The notes below the pieces were generated by a model, which worked only from the letters and a program-made list of their open reading frames with translations, was not told the origin of the DNA and did no database searches. From positions 1,225,661 to 1,289,660 of the forward strand of contig NW_004454282.1 of the NCBI RefSeq assembly GCF_000283155.1: a stretch of DNA of 64,000 nucleotides. The letters run 5' to 3'. How positions within the stretch are numbered: position 1 is the stretch's first letter; every line of letters starts with the position of its first letter. This DNA comes from Ceratotherium simum simum (lineage: Eukaryota; Chordata; Mammalia; Perissodactyla; Rhinocerotidae). Made by a program: the position numbers and the translations under genes. Of the stretch, positions 26,248 through 37,139 are shown piece by piece.

Positions 26248-27447
26248 AGAAATGCGTTTCACTGCCTTGTCAGAGATTTTCCTATTTGAATCTAGTAAAG
26301 CTTTGAGTCTTGGCTCTGGCTTCCTTGATTCTCTGATATCTACTTATTTCATCCATAGCACTCTAACGGCAGCCAGAAAGGCCACGCTTCCCTGAGAGAG
26401 AAGCAGAGACACTGGTATCACACCAACATTCCCTCTGCTCTTGCTTGTGACAGAAATTTCTATGAGCCCCTGACCATGTGAACATTTTGTTCAGAGGATA
26501 AACATTTGCTCATTTTGTCATTTTGAAAGAGGGACCCAACTTCCCCAAAATGAAGTTGGTAAACATTCTGTAAGGTCATATCTACACACTGGTGGGGGTG
26601 GGTGGCAGGAACATGACAAAGAGCAAAGAAAGCTATGAAATACCATCTTGTCTCCAATGGTCAAATTCATACCCACCCTTCATTTCCTTCTTACTCAGTT
26701 GCCAACAATGGGCTCAGATACTTCCTATCAATTTAATTCATTGAGGAGTTTCGAGGGTAACACTTTTCTATGTGTGGTACTTTGATTTTAAAGGCCATCG
26801 AAGGAGCCTGTGTTAAAACAGGGGACTAGAATGCTGGATGAAACAGCTGGTGAGAAAAAAAGATTCTTTTGTCTTCCAGACTTTATCTGGTTAATAAGGG
26901 TCCTGAAGACCAAAGGTTACCTCAGTTCTCTCTAGGTGGCATTAGACTGACATGCTGAAATGTCACAATGGAAAATTAATCAGTTCCAGCGTACAGATTT
27001 CCAGACCTCTCATTCAGGAGTAGGAGGGAGAAGATAAATTTAGTCTCACCTGTGGGTCTATAAAAATGATTTTTAAAAGAGGAATTTAGGGCATCACAAA
27101 ACATGTGCAGAAGTGAATCCCAGAACAAAAAGTCTTACTTCAGGAAATTGCCGTTGACTTTTCACCACTCTCTTAAAGGTGTCTTTCTTCCCTGCGCCTG
27201 TGGCATGGCCCAGGAGTATTTTGGCAGGACATTTGATTGCTGTCCTGGGGCTTAGCAAATCCCTCCTAGGAATAGCTCCTTATGCCCGTCCAATGGGTAT
27301 GAGGTTTGTCGTTATGTCTCCCTCACAATCACCTTCTCTCCTGAGGTGGTCAGTTGTGCCTAGTTAGAAATGCATTTCACTGCCTAGTAAGAGTTTTTCA
27401 TGTTTGAATCTAGGGTAGCTTTGGGTCTTTGCTCTGGCTCTGTTGAT
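26248..27447. repeat. Diverged direct duplication, ~83 bp, 1.1 kb apart
   Basis: 26248-26330 and 27366-27447 share 'agaaatgc(g/a)tttcactgcct', 'gtttgaatctag'-like and 'gagtcttggctctggc'-like segments in the same order. Flanks do not match. Family unknown. Confidence 0.75.
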
Positions 27448-27879
27448 ATTTTGTGTTTGCCTGCCAACCACTTTCCATCCCTCTATTTCTTTATGATTTC
27501 CAGGCCTTTATTTAAATCTGATTTCCTCATGTTTCAATGGTTTAAGTACATGGGCAGAAACAGTGAACATCAGGAGGATAAGTAGAAAAATACAGATATG
27601 ACTTGTAGAAACTGCAAAAGAGGGTCTTTAGACTCCAGCCCGATTCTGAAATTGCTTTGAAGAAGCCACAGTCTTGTGACTCTTCAGCACTGATCATTTT
27701 CACAACAGTTCCCTTGTATACAAGTGTGTGCTCGCATTTGATGTGGAGCAGGGGAAGGGGTCAGTAATTACAGTGCACAGAGCAATGCTGTGACCCCCAA
27801 AGTTCTAAAGCCATTTCTGCTCAAATCCACATCCTCAGCCTAAAAATTCAATTTTCAGAAGACTCTAATCTTCATTTAT

Positions 27880-28200
27880 CAGTACTATATCCCCAGATAA
27901 CACTGCCTGACCCATAGTAGGAACCTGTAAATATATGATGGATGAATTAATGAATTTGGGCCCTTGTGGTGCTCCAATATTCTCTCTTAACATCTACCAA
28001 ATATTCTATTATAATTCTTTGTTTGCCTATTAGCTTTTCCTATTGTACTATGAGCCTCTAGAAGGAAGGGGCCATGTTTCATTCATCTCTGTAGTTTCAG
28101 AGTCCAGAAGAATGCTGGGCACCTAGTAGGTATTCAAAAAGGAATTGGCAAGTGAAGAATCTGTGAGTGAGTCAATAAATAGTTGAATGAGTCAGCATCC
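27880..28200 (+). repeat. L2 LINE relics, two adjacent 3' ends
   Basis: 'Atccccagataacactgcctgacccatagtagg' and, further on, 'gagcctctagaaggaaggggccatgtttcattcatctctgtag...gctgggcacctagtaggtattc'. Confidence 0.7.
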
Positions 28201-28274
28201 CATTCAATTAAGTGATTACTTACTTGGGTGTTTGAACACACTGCTCCAGTTCTGAGGGTCTTGCTCTTTCGCAG

Positions 28275-28433
28275 GTCCCCCAGGCCCCCCAGAGGCTGTG
28301 ACCATAGATGAAATTACAGACACCACTGCTCAGCTCTCCTGGAGACCCGGGCCTGACAACCATAGCCCCATCACCATGTATGTCATTCAAGCCAGGACTC
28401 CATTCTCCGTGGGCTGGCAAGCTGTCAATACAG
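28275..28433 (+). CDS. CNTN6: CNTN6 exon C: first half of FN3 domain 1
   Basis: The acceptor is tttcgcag|GT and the donor is ACAG|gtacca; 159 nt, phase 1 to phase 1. It opens with the GPPGPPEAV linker that marks the Ig-to-FN3 junction in contactins, then TTAQLSW (the FN3 B-strand tryptophan), a DNHS N-glycosylation sequon and [11 protein letters not shown]. The 1-1 phasing makes this exon symmetric on its own, so skipping would keep the frame while destroying the FN3-1 core. Confidence 0.95.
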
Positions 28434-28734
28434 GTACCATATTGGATACCCGGTGCTGATGTCTTTAGGGGCTTCTGAAACTCAACATAATGGGCAAAGC
28501 ACTGTGGCAGAAGCCAAGGAATATCTAGGTTCTGGTTCAGATAAAGCTGCAAATGATACATTGTGGAAGTATTTCCTACACCTCAGCCAACTGTACTATC
28601 ATTTATTTAATATTTTTCTTTATATCAACTCATATTTGTTTTTAACTTGTCCTAAGCAAGAATATCTGTGAAATGATAGGTTTGTTATGCTCATTATATT
28701 TTTTCTTAATACACATTTAAAAATACATTAGTTA

Positions 28735-28983
28735 GGGGCTGGCCCAGTGGTGTGGTGGTTAAGTTCGCGTGCTCCGCTGCGGCGGCCTGGGGTTCGCAGG
28801 TTCGGATCCGGGCGCACACCGATGCACCACTTGTCAAGCCAGCTGTGGCAGTGTCCCATATAAAGTAGAGGAAGTTGGGCACAGATGTTAGCCCAGGACC
28901 AATCTTCCTCAGCAAAGAGAGGAGGATTGGCATCGGATGTTAGCTCAGGGCTGATCTTCCTCACCAGAAAAAAAAAAAAAAAG
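28735..28983 (+). mobile_element. ERE SINE, full length, uninterrupted poly-A tail
   Basis: It begins ggggctggcccagtggtg, carries the 'gttcgcaggttcggatcc' B-box region and the 'gggcacagatgttagccc' tail, and ends in about 17 A residues. A 7-bp direct repeat ttagtta flanks it (28728-28734, 28984-28990). The pure A tail suggests a relatively young insertion; it is 300 bp past exon C. Confidence 0.93.
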
Positions 28984-29229
28984 TTAGTTATAGAAATAAA
29001 ATGCATCCATCTGTGTATTACCTAACATCAGCTGCATACCACTAGTACACTTTGGGAAGCAGTGGATTATGCTAGTCTACAATCACAGTCAGTGTGAAGT
29101 TTATACACTGCTCTCAAGAAACCAATAACTAAGGACTGCATGGAGACTCTTGACTTGGAGCCCATTTTTTTTAGGTGGTTAAATTGGGGCGTGGAGAGGC
29201 ATGAGATTTTTTAAAATTAAAAATACTTG

Positions 29230-29454
29230 GGTCGGCCCCGTGGCTTAGCGGTTAAGTGCGCACGCTCTGCTGCTGGCGGCCCGGGTTCGGATCCCAGGTG
29301 CGCACCGACGCACCGCTTCTCCGGCCATGCTGAGGCCGTGTCCCACATACAGCAACTAGAAGGATGTGCAGCTATGACATACAACTATCTACTGGGGCTT
29401 TGGGGGGAAAATAAATAAATAAAATCTTTAAAAATAAATAAATAAAATTAAATT
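29230..29454 (+). mobile_element. ERE SINE (other tail type), full length
   Basis: Head ggtcggccccgtggcttagcggttaag; tail 'agaaggatgtgcagctatgacatacaactatctactggggctttgg', then (aaat)n. A 16-bp target-site duplication, aaattaaaaatacttg, lies at 29214-29229 and 29455-29470. Confidence 0.95.
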
Positions 29455-29834
29455 AAATTAAAAATACTTGAGTTAGCCATAGCATCCCACCTGTGTCAAT
29501 ACCTCCAAATTGACTCATTTTGCTATTTTATTTAGGTTTCATTTGAGGAAAAATTGGACAAACAAGTAGTTATTGCAAGCAAGATACACACTTCTCTAGT
29601 CCCCAAGGGTTAGCTGTGTGGTCTTGATGTTTTGAAATAGAAATAAATGGACTGATATGCCCAGTTTTATGTAATTCATATGAATCGTATTGATTTTAAT
29701 AACTTTTTTTTTTCATTTTAGTTTATCCAACATTAGAAATGGGTTTCTGTGTTTCCAGCTGAATCACTGAATTTCTTCTGAGCCACAAGAGTGTTTTAGA
29801 GAGGAAAGCTGGGAAAAATCTGGAAATTAGGAGA

Positions 29835-29975
29835 TATGAATTCTGCTCCTGACTCTGCTAATCAGCGGATCTCTAGACATCTTCATTTTCCTCTTCTGTT
29901 AAATGGGCATAATAAGAATTATTTATGACCCAGAAGAGAAGTGATTGTGAAACTTTTTAAGAAATAGAAAGTGCT
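29835..29975 (+). repeat. MIR SINE relic
   Basis: 'Gctcctgactctgctaatc', 'cctcttctgttaaatgggcataataag'. Confidence 0.65.
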
Positions 29976-30054
29976 GCATAAATATAATGAAGGAAAGGAG
30001 GAGGATGAAGATGCTGCTGCTGCTGATGATGATTATCATGTTTTAAAAAAATAA

Positions 30055-30280
30055 ACTGAAATTTGTTGAGCCGTTACTAAATCCCATAAGCTCTGCTAAG
30101 TGCTTTTTTCGGATTTTGCAACTGCACTGTGAATAGATATTGTTATTAGCCTTATTTTATGGTGAAGAAACCAAGGCATGGAAAGGATAAGCAACTTGCC
30201 CAAGGTCATTTTGCTACTAAGTGTGGATTCAGGATTAGTCTCCTGGTGGTCTGACTCTAAAGCCCACACTCTTCACCTTT
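30055..30280 (-). repeat. MIR SINE relic
   Basis: 'Ttgagccgttactaaatcccataagctctgctaagtgc', 'gaagaaaccaaggcatggaaaggataagcaacttgcccaaggtcat'. Confidence 0.8.
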
Positions 30281-30694
30281 GGAGGGTAGGACAGTGTAAG
30301 TGTGGCCCGAGGAGGCTGGCAGCCACTGAAGCCTAGTCACCAGTATGGTGGCATCAGCTTGGTCACAGGGGACCTCACTTTGAGTCTTCTGGACGCAATG
30401 GGAAATCTCTATGGTAATCAGTTTAAAACTCAAAAAGTTGTTTGTTGAGCATGGAAGCAATGTCCAGAGCTTCATGGCTGTGGCATCAAGCAATGGCCTT
30501 GTCCTCCTGTGAAGGAGCCCTTCTCCAAATACCGCTGGGTGAACACTGTCAAATTCTGCTTCTCTGACTCCCATTTTTTGTGTTCTTCATGGGCCATCCC
30601 TTTTCTGTTTACAGATTCTTTAGATATGCTAATATAGTTCATTGACAGTAGTAATATAGATTTATAACATTGTAACTCCATTGTTATAATAAGT

Positions 30695-30920
30695 TACAGA
30701 GCTTGGACCACAGTCAGACAGACAAAGATGCAAATCCGGGGTGACCTTGGGTGAGTCACTTAACCTCTGTGAGGCACATTTTCCTCATCTATAAAAAATG
30801 AATATAATAATTTTACCTTACTCATAGGATAGTTGTATGTTACTCATAGGATAGTTGTATGTAAACAATGTGCCCAGCACGATACGGTAGTGCTGAAAAA
30901 CATGCTATAGGTGTTACAGG
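30695..30920 (+). repeat. MIR SINE relic with exact 22-bp tandem duplication
   Basis: 'Gtgaccttgggtgagtcacttaacctctgtgaggc' and 'ttcctcatctataaaaaatg'. Within it, 30819-30840 and 30841-30862 are identical (tactcatagg...tatgt). Confidence 0.8.
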
Positions 30921-31170
30921 TGATAACAGTAACGATTACAGTCAAGTAGCTTTGGGCCTTGAGGACTGTGACTTTTGTGATGGTGTCTCATTTGAGTTTA
31001 TTTGTTTAGCATAGAGAGTTCTGGGACTACCTTCCTGCAACAGCTGTTTGTGCTGCTACTCTCAGACCACCTACAGTGCCCTGAACACAGTAATGGTGAT
31101 GATGGATGAAAGTTCCTGACTTCCTAACATGGAGTCCTGTGAAACACCCTCACCTTTTGATGTCTTTCAG

Positions 31171-31320
31171 TCCCGGAGCTCATTGATGGGAAGACTTTCA
31201 CAGCGACTGTGGTGGGTTTGAACCCTTGGGTTGAATATGAATTCCGCACAGTTGCAGCCAATGTGATTGGGATTGGGGAGCCCAGCCGACCCTCAGAGAA
31301 GCGGAGGACAGAAGAGGCCC
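31171..31320 (+). CDS. CNTN6: CNTN6 exon D: second half of FN3 domain 1
   Basis: The acceptor is tgtctttcag|TC and the donor is GCCC|gtgagt; 150 nt, phase 1 to phase 1. It encodes PELIDGKTF, then [10 protein letters not shown], which holds the conserved FN3 tyrosine-corner tyrosine, [11 protein letters not shown], and the basic SEKRRTEEA linker into FN3-2. There are no cysteines, as expected for FN3. Like exon C it is symmetric, so FN3-1 could be lost in frame as a pair of exons or one exon at a time. Confidence 0.95.
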
Positions 31321-32134
31321 GTGAGTAGCACCCAGGATACAGATAGTCTGTTCCAGTGGCTACTGTTCCTTAGGGAAAAACTTTGAATTCTTCCTGATCT
31401 TCAGCCCTAGTGAGGCTCTGTATTAGCACACCCTTCCCTTGAATGATTATAATTATCAGAAATCCAGCCAGTAGATGCTCAGCTTAACCAGCAGTGAGTT
31501 TCAATCAAGAGTTAAGTTCTCACTCTTCATCAGGTCCCCTTGTATAGGGAGAGACCCTCTGTGCTTAGTTCTCTCAAATGCCAACTCTTTCTTCATTGGT
31601 TTGTTTGTCACCAAGATTCTCCTACCAGGATTTTTTTTTTTAATATACACCCCACATTTCAAATGAAATCAACTCACAGAAATCACTGTGACAAAGAGTA
31701 AGTTCTTCAGAATGTTTGGTAAGATTTTGTTAGAGTATAACCCATTCCCAGAAGCTAAGATTCAGAACATCCTGCTATTTCACACAAGCCCGGTCAGCAT
31801 TTAGTATGACCCTCCATGTACACAGCTTGAATGCGCACAGGGAGAGAATCACATCAATTTATCTGCATTAGTTGTACTTTTACTTCTCTCATGGAAAGTG
31901 GGAGGCCTAAGTGTGGGTCTGTGTAGACTTCCCAGCAGTGACAAGGCCAAACATTTGTTCAAGGAATAGCAAGGTCCCTAAGCAAATGGGAACTCTGACC
32001 CTACTCTTGGACAAAAACCCATCTACCCATCTACATCTATTTCATTGGCTTTAACCAAGGGGCATACACAGTCACCAACTACATACCCCAGCCAGACCAT
32101 TTTAAATTCTGTCTGCAGTCTTTCATTTACATAG

Positions 32135-32290
32135 TGATAATATAGCTAACCCCCATGCTTTCTTTTCCCCCTCCAAAACTGTATTTTAATTAATTCTTCT
32201 CAGCAATCCTGAGGAGGAAGCTAGCATAATTTCCCCTCTTTTACAGAGAAAACTGGGGATCAAAGAGTTTAAGCATAGTGAGCCAGGGGT
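32135..32290 (-). repeat. MIR SINE relic
   Basis: 'Taattcttctcagcaatcctgaggagg', 'ttttacagagaaaactggggatcaaagag'. Confidence 0.65.
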
Positions 32291-32575
32291 CAACCTGTGT
32301 CAACCACTTCCTTCAACACCCAGCTCAAAACTCACCTTCCTCCAAGAAGCCATTAGCCCAACACTACTCTGAACAGCCTGCTACTTCAGAACGCCACTGT
32401 ACTTCTCCTTCCTGTCTATACTGTACTGTTGTTTATTGTTGACATTGCTCTGCAATTGTTCTGCATGTGCTTTCTCCCTCCAACTAGATTGTAAGCTCTG
32501 CACGGGCAGAGTGTTTGTTGTCTCTGCTTTGTGTACAACCACATGGTTAATAAATGCCTACCCAAGCGTTAGAAG
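32290..32575 (+). repeat. L2 LINE relic (3' end)
   Basis: 'Ttcaacacccagctcaaaactcaccttcctccaagaagcc', 'ccaactagattgtaagctctgcacgggcagagtg', 'ggttaataaatgcct'. Confidence 0.8.
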
Positions 32576-32876
32576 CAGAACCTCAATCCTTTCCTCATCC
32601 CACTGAACCTCGGCCTCTAGGGATGGAGCTGAACAATTGGTCAGACAGATCAGATAACATGTGTACCTTGTTGAATGGGAAACAGGTAACTAAAAGCAAC
32701 TTACTCAGTACATTTCACTTCCTTGAGCTGATGCTTTGGGCCCCTTTCTGACCTCAAAAGACAAAGGTGTGTGCATCAGAATATTCATTTAAAGTGAGTC
32801 ACCTCAGCCAGGCGACTTTCCTGGCCCTCATTTGCCTTTGCCATCTGACATGACTTGTCTTTTGTCTCCTGCACAG

Positions 32877-32947
32877 TCCCCGAAGTCACCCCAGCTAACG
32901 TCAGTGGTGGTGGAGGCAGCAAATCTGAACTGGTTATAACCTGGGAG
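32877..32947 (+). CDS. CNTN6: CNTN6 exon E: first part of FN3 domain 2 (71-nt short exon)
   Basis: The acceptor is cctgcacag|TC and the donor is TGGGAG|gtaaat. At 71 nt this is the shortest internal exon in the window; it goes from phase 1 to phase 0. It encodes [15 protein letters not shown], with the poly-Gly hinge shared by contactins and an NVS sequon, then SELVITWE with the B-strand tryptophan. Skipping it would shift the frame. Confidence 0.94.
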
Positions 32948-33204
32948 GTAAATGAATCACAGGACAAAAGGAACATACGTTCGTCTAGGCGATTTTATTA
33001 TTTTCCTCTATGTTAAACATATCTGGGCAGTTTCCTCCTCTGTTTTTAGCAGCTAAAATCCATTTGCATGCAAACACTCCCCCTCACATAGCTAATGACT
33101 AGCAGGACAAGATGGTGCTTGCCCATCAGTTGTTAAGTTTTAATTCAATTCATCACAGGAAAAACAATCATGAAGGGAAAGACAACACAAGAAAAAAACA
33201 AGTG

Positions 33205-33275
<71 letters not shown>

Positions 33276-34039
33276 GAAGGCTAGTTCAGAGAAAACCAGT
33301 TTTTTTTCCTTCTTGAATTGCTGCATTACCAATTGATTTAAAACGTCTGCCAGCAATAGATTCAGTGTACTAGCACGATTTCCTGGCAATTGGCTTTGCT
33401 GCTGGAGCTCTCTTCTATAAGGTATTTTTTAAACAACCTGGAGGAAGGTTAGTCACCAATTGATCAAAAATTGATTGTGAAAGAGGAGGTGGGAGTTTTA
33501 GAATGAGTTCTTAATGTTTTTGAAGAATTTTAGATGACAGCCCCAGAAGCTAAAATCTTTCATTCAACCAAAGCCCCAGCAATAAAAGAAATCACCCCCT
33601 CCAGCTCAATGCTTCAGTTCTCACAGGAAGGCTCTTGCCTGAGCCAAGATGGTCTTTACTTCTTCAATGAGATCTTTTGTCTATTTGGCACTGGAGGAAG
33701 ATTCATATTAGATGGTATATGTTGGAAATGGTGGTTTCTAGATCAACTGTCCAGTGTCTTCCATAGTCATTTCCAACAATTTCAGAGCTGGGTCACCCCA
33801 TCAAGAAGCCAGGTTCTCCATTGCCAATTTTCATCGAGTGTTTTTAACCTTGCTCCAATACCTCATGAATACCTAGGGTAGACTAATAGCAAGCCCCAAA
33901 TTTAAGACTCTTGGCAAAGCCCAAAATAAGATAGGTGGGGAAGAATATGGACAAGAATGTTGGGGAGGGAGAATAAAACAATTTTGACATTTGAATCAAA
34001 CTACTGTGATTTCTGAAAACCACCTCCTTTCCTTCCCAG
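32948..34039 (+). other. CNTN6: CNTN6 intron E-F
   Basis: A 1.1-kb phase-0 intron within FN3-2. Its main landmark is a long (TA)n microsatellite at about 33204-33271; the remainder is unique-looking, with a pyrimidine tract (ctcctttccttccc) before the acceptor. Confidence 0.9.
33204..33271. repeat. (TA)n microsatellite
   Basis: About 68 bp of nearly pure TA in intron E-F, likely highly polymorphic. Confidence 0.98.
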
Positions 34040-34274
34040 ACAGTCCCCGAGGAATTACAGAATGGTAGAGGTTTTGGTTACGTGGTAGCCTTCCGGCCCT
34101 ATGGCAAAATAATCTGGATGCTGACAGTGCTGGCTTCAGCTGACGCCTCCAGATATGTATTCAGGAATGAGAGCGTACGCCCCTTCTTTCCCTTCGAGGT
34201 TAAAGTGGGTGTCTTCAACAATAAAGGAGAAGGTCCATTCAGTCCCACCACAGTGGTATATTCTGCAGAAGAAG
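34040..34274 (+). CDS. CNTN6: CNTN6 exon F: most of FN3 domain 2
   Basis: The acceptor is ttcccag|ACA and the donor is GAAG|gtatgt; 235 nt, phase 0 to phase 1, the longest coding exon here. It encodes [20 protein letters not shown], then IIWMLTV, the sequon [22 protein letters not shown] (the typical contactin FN3-2 F-G region) and YSAEE. A second AG four bases inside the exon (ACAG) would shift the frame and is not favoured. Confidence 0.96.
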
Positions 34275-34959
34275 GTATGTTTATGGTGCCTAGACATTTG
34301 ATATTTCTTCAATTCTGAGATGATGTTGATTTTAGGATGTAGAATCAATTTAACACTGTACCCATAAATTGAAGGCATATCCTTATTTGAGAAAAGTATA
34401 ATGTAAAAAATTTGGTTAATTATCTACCGCTAGTCTCTTAGAAAGACAGCAACTCTACTGTATATAAAGACTAATGGCTCCCCATTATTAATTCCATTGC
34501 TAAGGACCAAAATCACAAGTGCCATATAAGATCTTCATATCTATTTATATGTTATCATTACTTTCAAAAGAATTCTATTTTATTTTATGCCTTTAAGTGA
34601 ATATCAAAATATAATTTGCATTTCCTCTCACCATTTTTATTTTCGTAAATCATGTTGGACTTATAATTTATTCTTTCCTGTTAAAGAGAAGAGTAAGTCA
34701 TGAAGCAGCACAATTGCTGTCATTGTCATCCACAATGTCATCATGTTTAGGGCTTCTCACTCATTATTACTGCCTCTGTGCTATCCCTGCTCTCAGAATG
34801 CCCCTACACGCTCCTCATTACCATTGGAGTTTGTCTTCATTGTTTCAAAGGTAATGTTCAGAATAAGACCATATTAAAACATCTGCAAGTTGAGTCATTG
34901 ATTTGGAGTAAGTGAAGATGCAATAAATTCTTCCCCCCAGATAGAGAAGTGAGCCCCGT

Positions 34960-35400
34960 AAACTCAGTAGTCCTTCATAATCTAGCTCCTGCCTCTATGT
35001 TCTGGTTCAACTCCTGCTGCTCCCCTGCATACTCCATGCTCCCACCATATCCGAAGGATTTGCAATTATCCAAACAAGCTTTAGCCCCTTGCATATGCCT
35101 CAGCTTCTCTCAATGTTTCCTGTCCTGCCCACCTTGTGATTTCATGGTCGTCATTCAAGACTGCACCTGAACAACGAAGGTTCTCTCATTTCCCCTGGCC
35201 AGCTGAGGCAAGTGCTTCTCTTTCCCCTAATATCTTAACATTCCTGTTATAATTCTCCTCTCAATGTATTATAAATTTTGAATTTTAGTTTGCCATCCTC
35301 ACTAAGGTGTGTTTCTTGAGGGCCGGTTATTTATTTTTCACCTTTGTGTCACCAGTGTCTAAACGTGGCACACAGACCCTTAATAAATACTGAATTAATT
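34960..35400 (+). repeat. L2 LINE relic
   Basis: 'Cttcataatctagctcctgcc', 'agccccttgcatatgcctcagcttctc', 'gtttcttgagggccggttatttatttttcacctttgtgtcaccagtgtc', 'cccttaataaatactgaat'. Confidence 0.8.
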
Positions 35401-35699
35401 AACAGAAATAGAACCTTACATTGTTATGGATAGACAAAGCCTTAGAGATCTCCTTGTCCAACATTTTCTGGAATGCGATGTGCATTCCAGAGGGAGTACA
35501 CAAGTTGATTATAAATAGTACTAGATGAACTTTTAAAAATATGTAGTAGTTATATATTGATGTGAATTGCATTAGAAAAAATACAGCTATCAAATGAAAC
35601 CAGGATTTTATGAATGTTATTGTTTATGACATGGCTAGGTTTTTCTTTAAGAAAGACCACTGAAAGGAAAATATTAGCATATAAAAATGGTACATAGCT

Positions 35700-35840
35700 C
35701 TGGCAAAAATAACTGAAATTTGGGAAGCAGTCTTGGTCCAGATCTCCTTTGCAGCTCAGGGTGCTGAGGCCCATAAAGCATAAATGACTTGTCTAAGATC
35801 ACACAGCTTACTGTGTAGAACTGAACTGTCACCTGGCTCT
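35700..35840 (-). repeat. MIR relic (probable)
   Basis: 'Ctgaggcccataaagcataaatgacttgtctaagatcacacagctta'. Confidence 0.55.
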
Positions 35841-36252
35841 CCTGAATCTTAGTCAAGTCAGATGACTCTCCTTTTTCCTTTCTCTCTCATTTTCATAATC
35901 CAGTAACTAAGACTCTCACCTATGACAAATGCTAATTAAGAAGGATGTGTGTTAAAGGAATCACTGGCTGTGAAAACTTGGTGCTTAAACTTAAGTAGTC
36001 TTGGGTTACTTCCCTTTCACCTACCCCCAAATTTAGAAGCCAAAGACTTTGGACAAGTCTCTTTACCACCATGTCCATCACCACTCCCCTCCCGTCTGTT
36101 AATCATGGCTTCTCTATAAAATAAGGATTTGGGTCATAATCACTAAGGGCTATAATATAACCGTGGATGCTTTGCACTTTGTAATGCCAGTATCTAGAAG
36201 CCTGTCCTGATGCAGCTGATAGAGTAATAACTTTTTCCATACTCATCTGCAG

Positions 36253-36365
36253 AACCCAGCAAACCACCAGCCAGCATCTTTGCCAGAAGTCTTTCTGCGA
36301 CAGACATAGAAGTTTTCTGGGCCTCCCCCATAGACAAGAATAGAGGACGGATACAAGGTTATGAG
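36253..36365 (+). CDS. CNTN6: CNTN6 exon G: first half of FN3 domain 3
   Basis: The acceptor is catctgcag|AA and the donor is TATGAG|gtaagg; 113 nt, phase 1 to phase 0. It encodes [17 protein letters not shown], then DIEVFWASP with the core tryptophan, [11 protein letters not shown]. The EPSKPP linker gives the FN3-2 to FN3-3 junction. The donor matches consensus well (gtaagg). Confidence 0.95.
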
Positions 36366-36952
36366 GTAAGGAAGAGACATGTGCCTTGAGTCTGGGAAAG
36401 AGCCCAAAGTGGAGCGCGCGACTCAGTGAGACCTTCATTGAGACCTTCAAGACACACTCTGATGGGAAAAAGACCTGGATTCCCAGTTAGAGGCATTTGT
36501 TTTAGAGAACAATGGCTTCTAGGGGAGCATTAATGGAAGCACAGATCATTCCACTGTGAGATTACCCTTTTCTGTGGTACAGTCCAGAGATGTTTTTCAA
36601 AATAGATGGAGGTCTAAGCATTTATAAGATAGTTGGCAAAATGAGCTTTGACTTCTGATATGCCGGGGATTCCTTGGGCTCAAAACAAAGGTGGGAAAAA
36701 AGGAAGAAGTAGCCAGCAATGGTCATGCCAATTTACCATCTCACTATGAAGCTAAGAACAAAAAAAAGGGGCCCTTCTTACTGTGGATAATTTCTCAGAG
36801 CGTACAAAACTCTTGGTTCTGAAAGCTCTGCTTATGAATTGGTATAGAAAATTAACTCAGTCATAAGAATCTGTATTAAAAAAAATTACCTGATGACATT
36901 GGAAATATCCCCAATAGGTATGATTTCCAAGGTCTTCCTTTTATTTTCTCAG
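36366..36952 (+). other. CNTN6: CNTN6 intron G-H
   Basis: A 587-bp phase-0 intron within FN3-3. No repeat recognised; a strong pyrimidine tract (cttccttttattttctc) precedes the acceptor. Confidence 0.92.
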
Positions 36953-37139
36953 GTTAAATACTGGAGACATGATGACAAGGAAGAAAATGCTAGAAAAATA
37001 CGAACAATCGGAAATCAGACATCAACAAAGATCACCAACTTAAAAGGAAGCGCGCTCTATCATTTAGCTGTCAAGGCATATAATACTGCTGGGACAGGCC
37101 CCTCCAGTGCGACAGTCAATGTGACAACCAGAAAGCCAC
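36953..37139 (+). CDS. CNTN6: CNTN6 exon H: second half of FN3 domain 3
   Basis: The acceptor is ttttctcag|GTT and the donor is CCAC|gtagga; 187 nt, phase 0 to phase 1. It encodes [18 protein letters not shown], the sequon [23 protein letters not shown] (the conserved F-strand tyrosine and AYN-AG-GP turn of contactin FN3-3) and the sequon VNVTT. The donor gtagga is weaker than its neighbours; read-through would stay open for about 130 nt. Confidence 0.95.

Larger units (their letters stand above)
24711..28274 (+). other. CNTN6: CNTN6 intron B-C
   Basis: A 3.6-kb phase-1 intron between Ig6 and FN3-1. Mostly unique DNA. A diverged direct duplication links 26248-26330 with 27366-27447, and L2 fragments occupy about 27880-28200, ending just before the acceptor. 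Confidence 0.9.
28434..31170 (+). other. CNTN6: CNTN6 intron C-D
   Basis: A 2.7-kb phase-1 intron within FN3-1. It carries two ERE SINEs in the same orientation about 250 bp apart, then MIR copies in both orientations at 29.8-30.9 kb. One of these contains a perfect 22-bp tandem duplication. Confidence 0.9.
31321..32876 (+). other. CNTN6: CNTN6 intron D-E
   Basis: A 1.6-kb phase-1 intron between FN3-1 and FN3-2. It holds a MIR (about 32135-32290) running directly into an L2 3' end (about 32290-32575); the rest looks unique. Confidence 0.9.
34275..36252 (+). other. CNTN6: CNTN6 intron F-G
   Basis: A 2.0-kb phase-1 intron between FN3-2 and FN3-3. An L2 relic occupies about 34960-35400 and a probable MIR remnant about 35700-35840; the rest is unique-looking. 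Confidence 0.9.

Noticed and set aside
33168..33389. ORF with a run of Ile-Tyr
   Set aside because: Translation of the (TA)n microsatellite.
34038..34043. Second AG (acag) just inside exon F as an alternative acceptor
   Set aside because: It would shift the frame by four bases; the first AG fits the contactin sequence.
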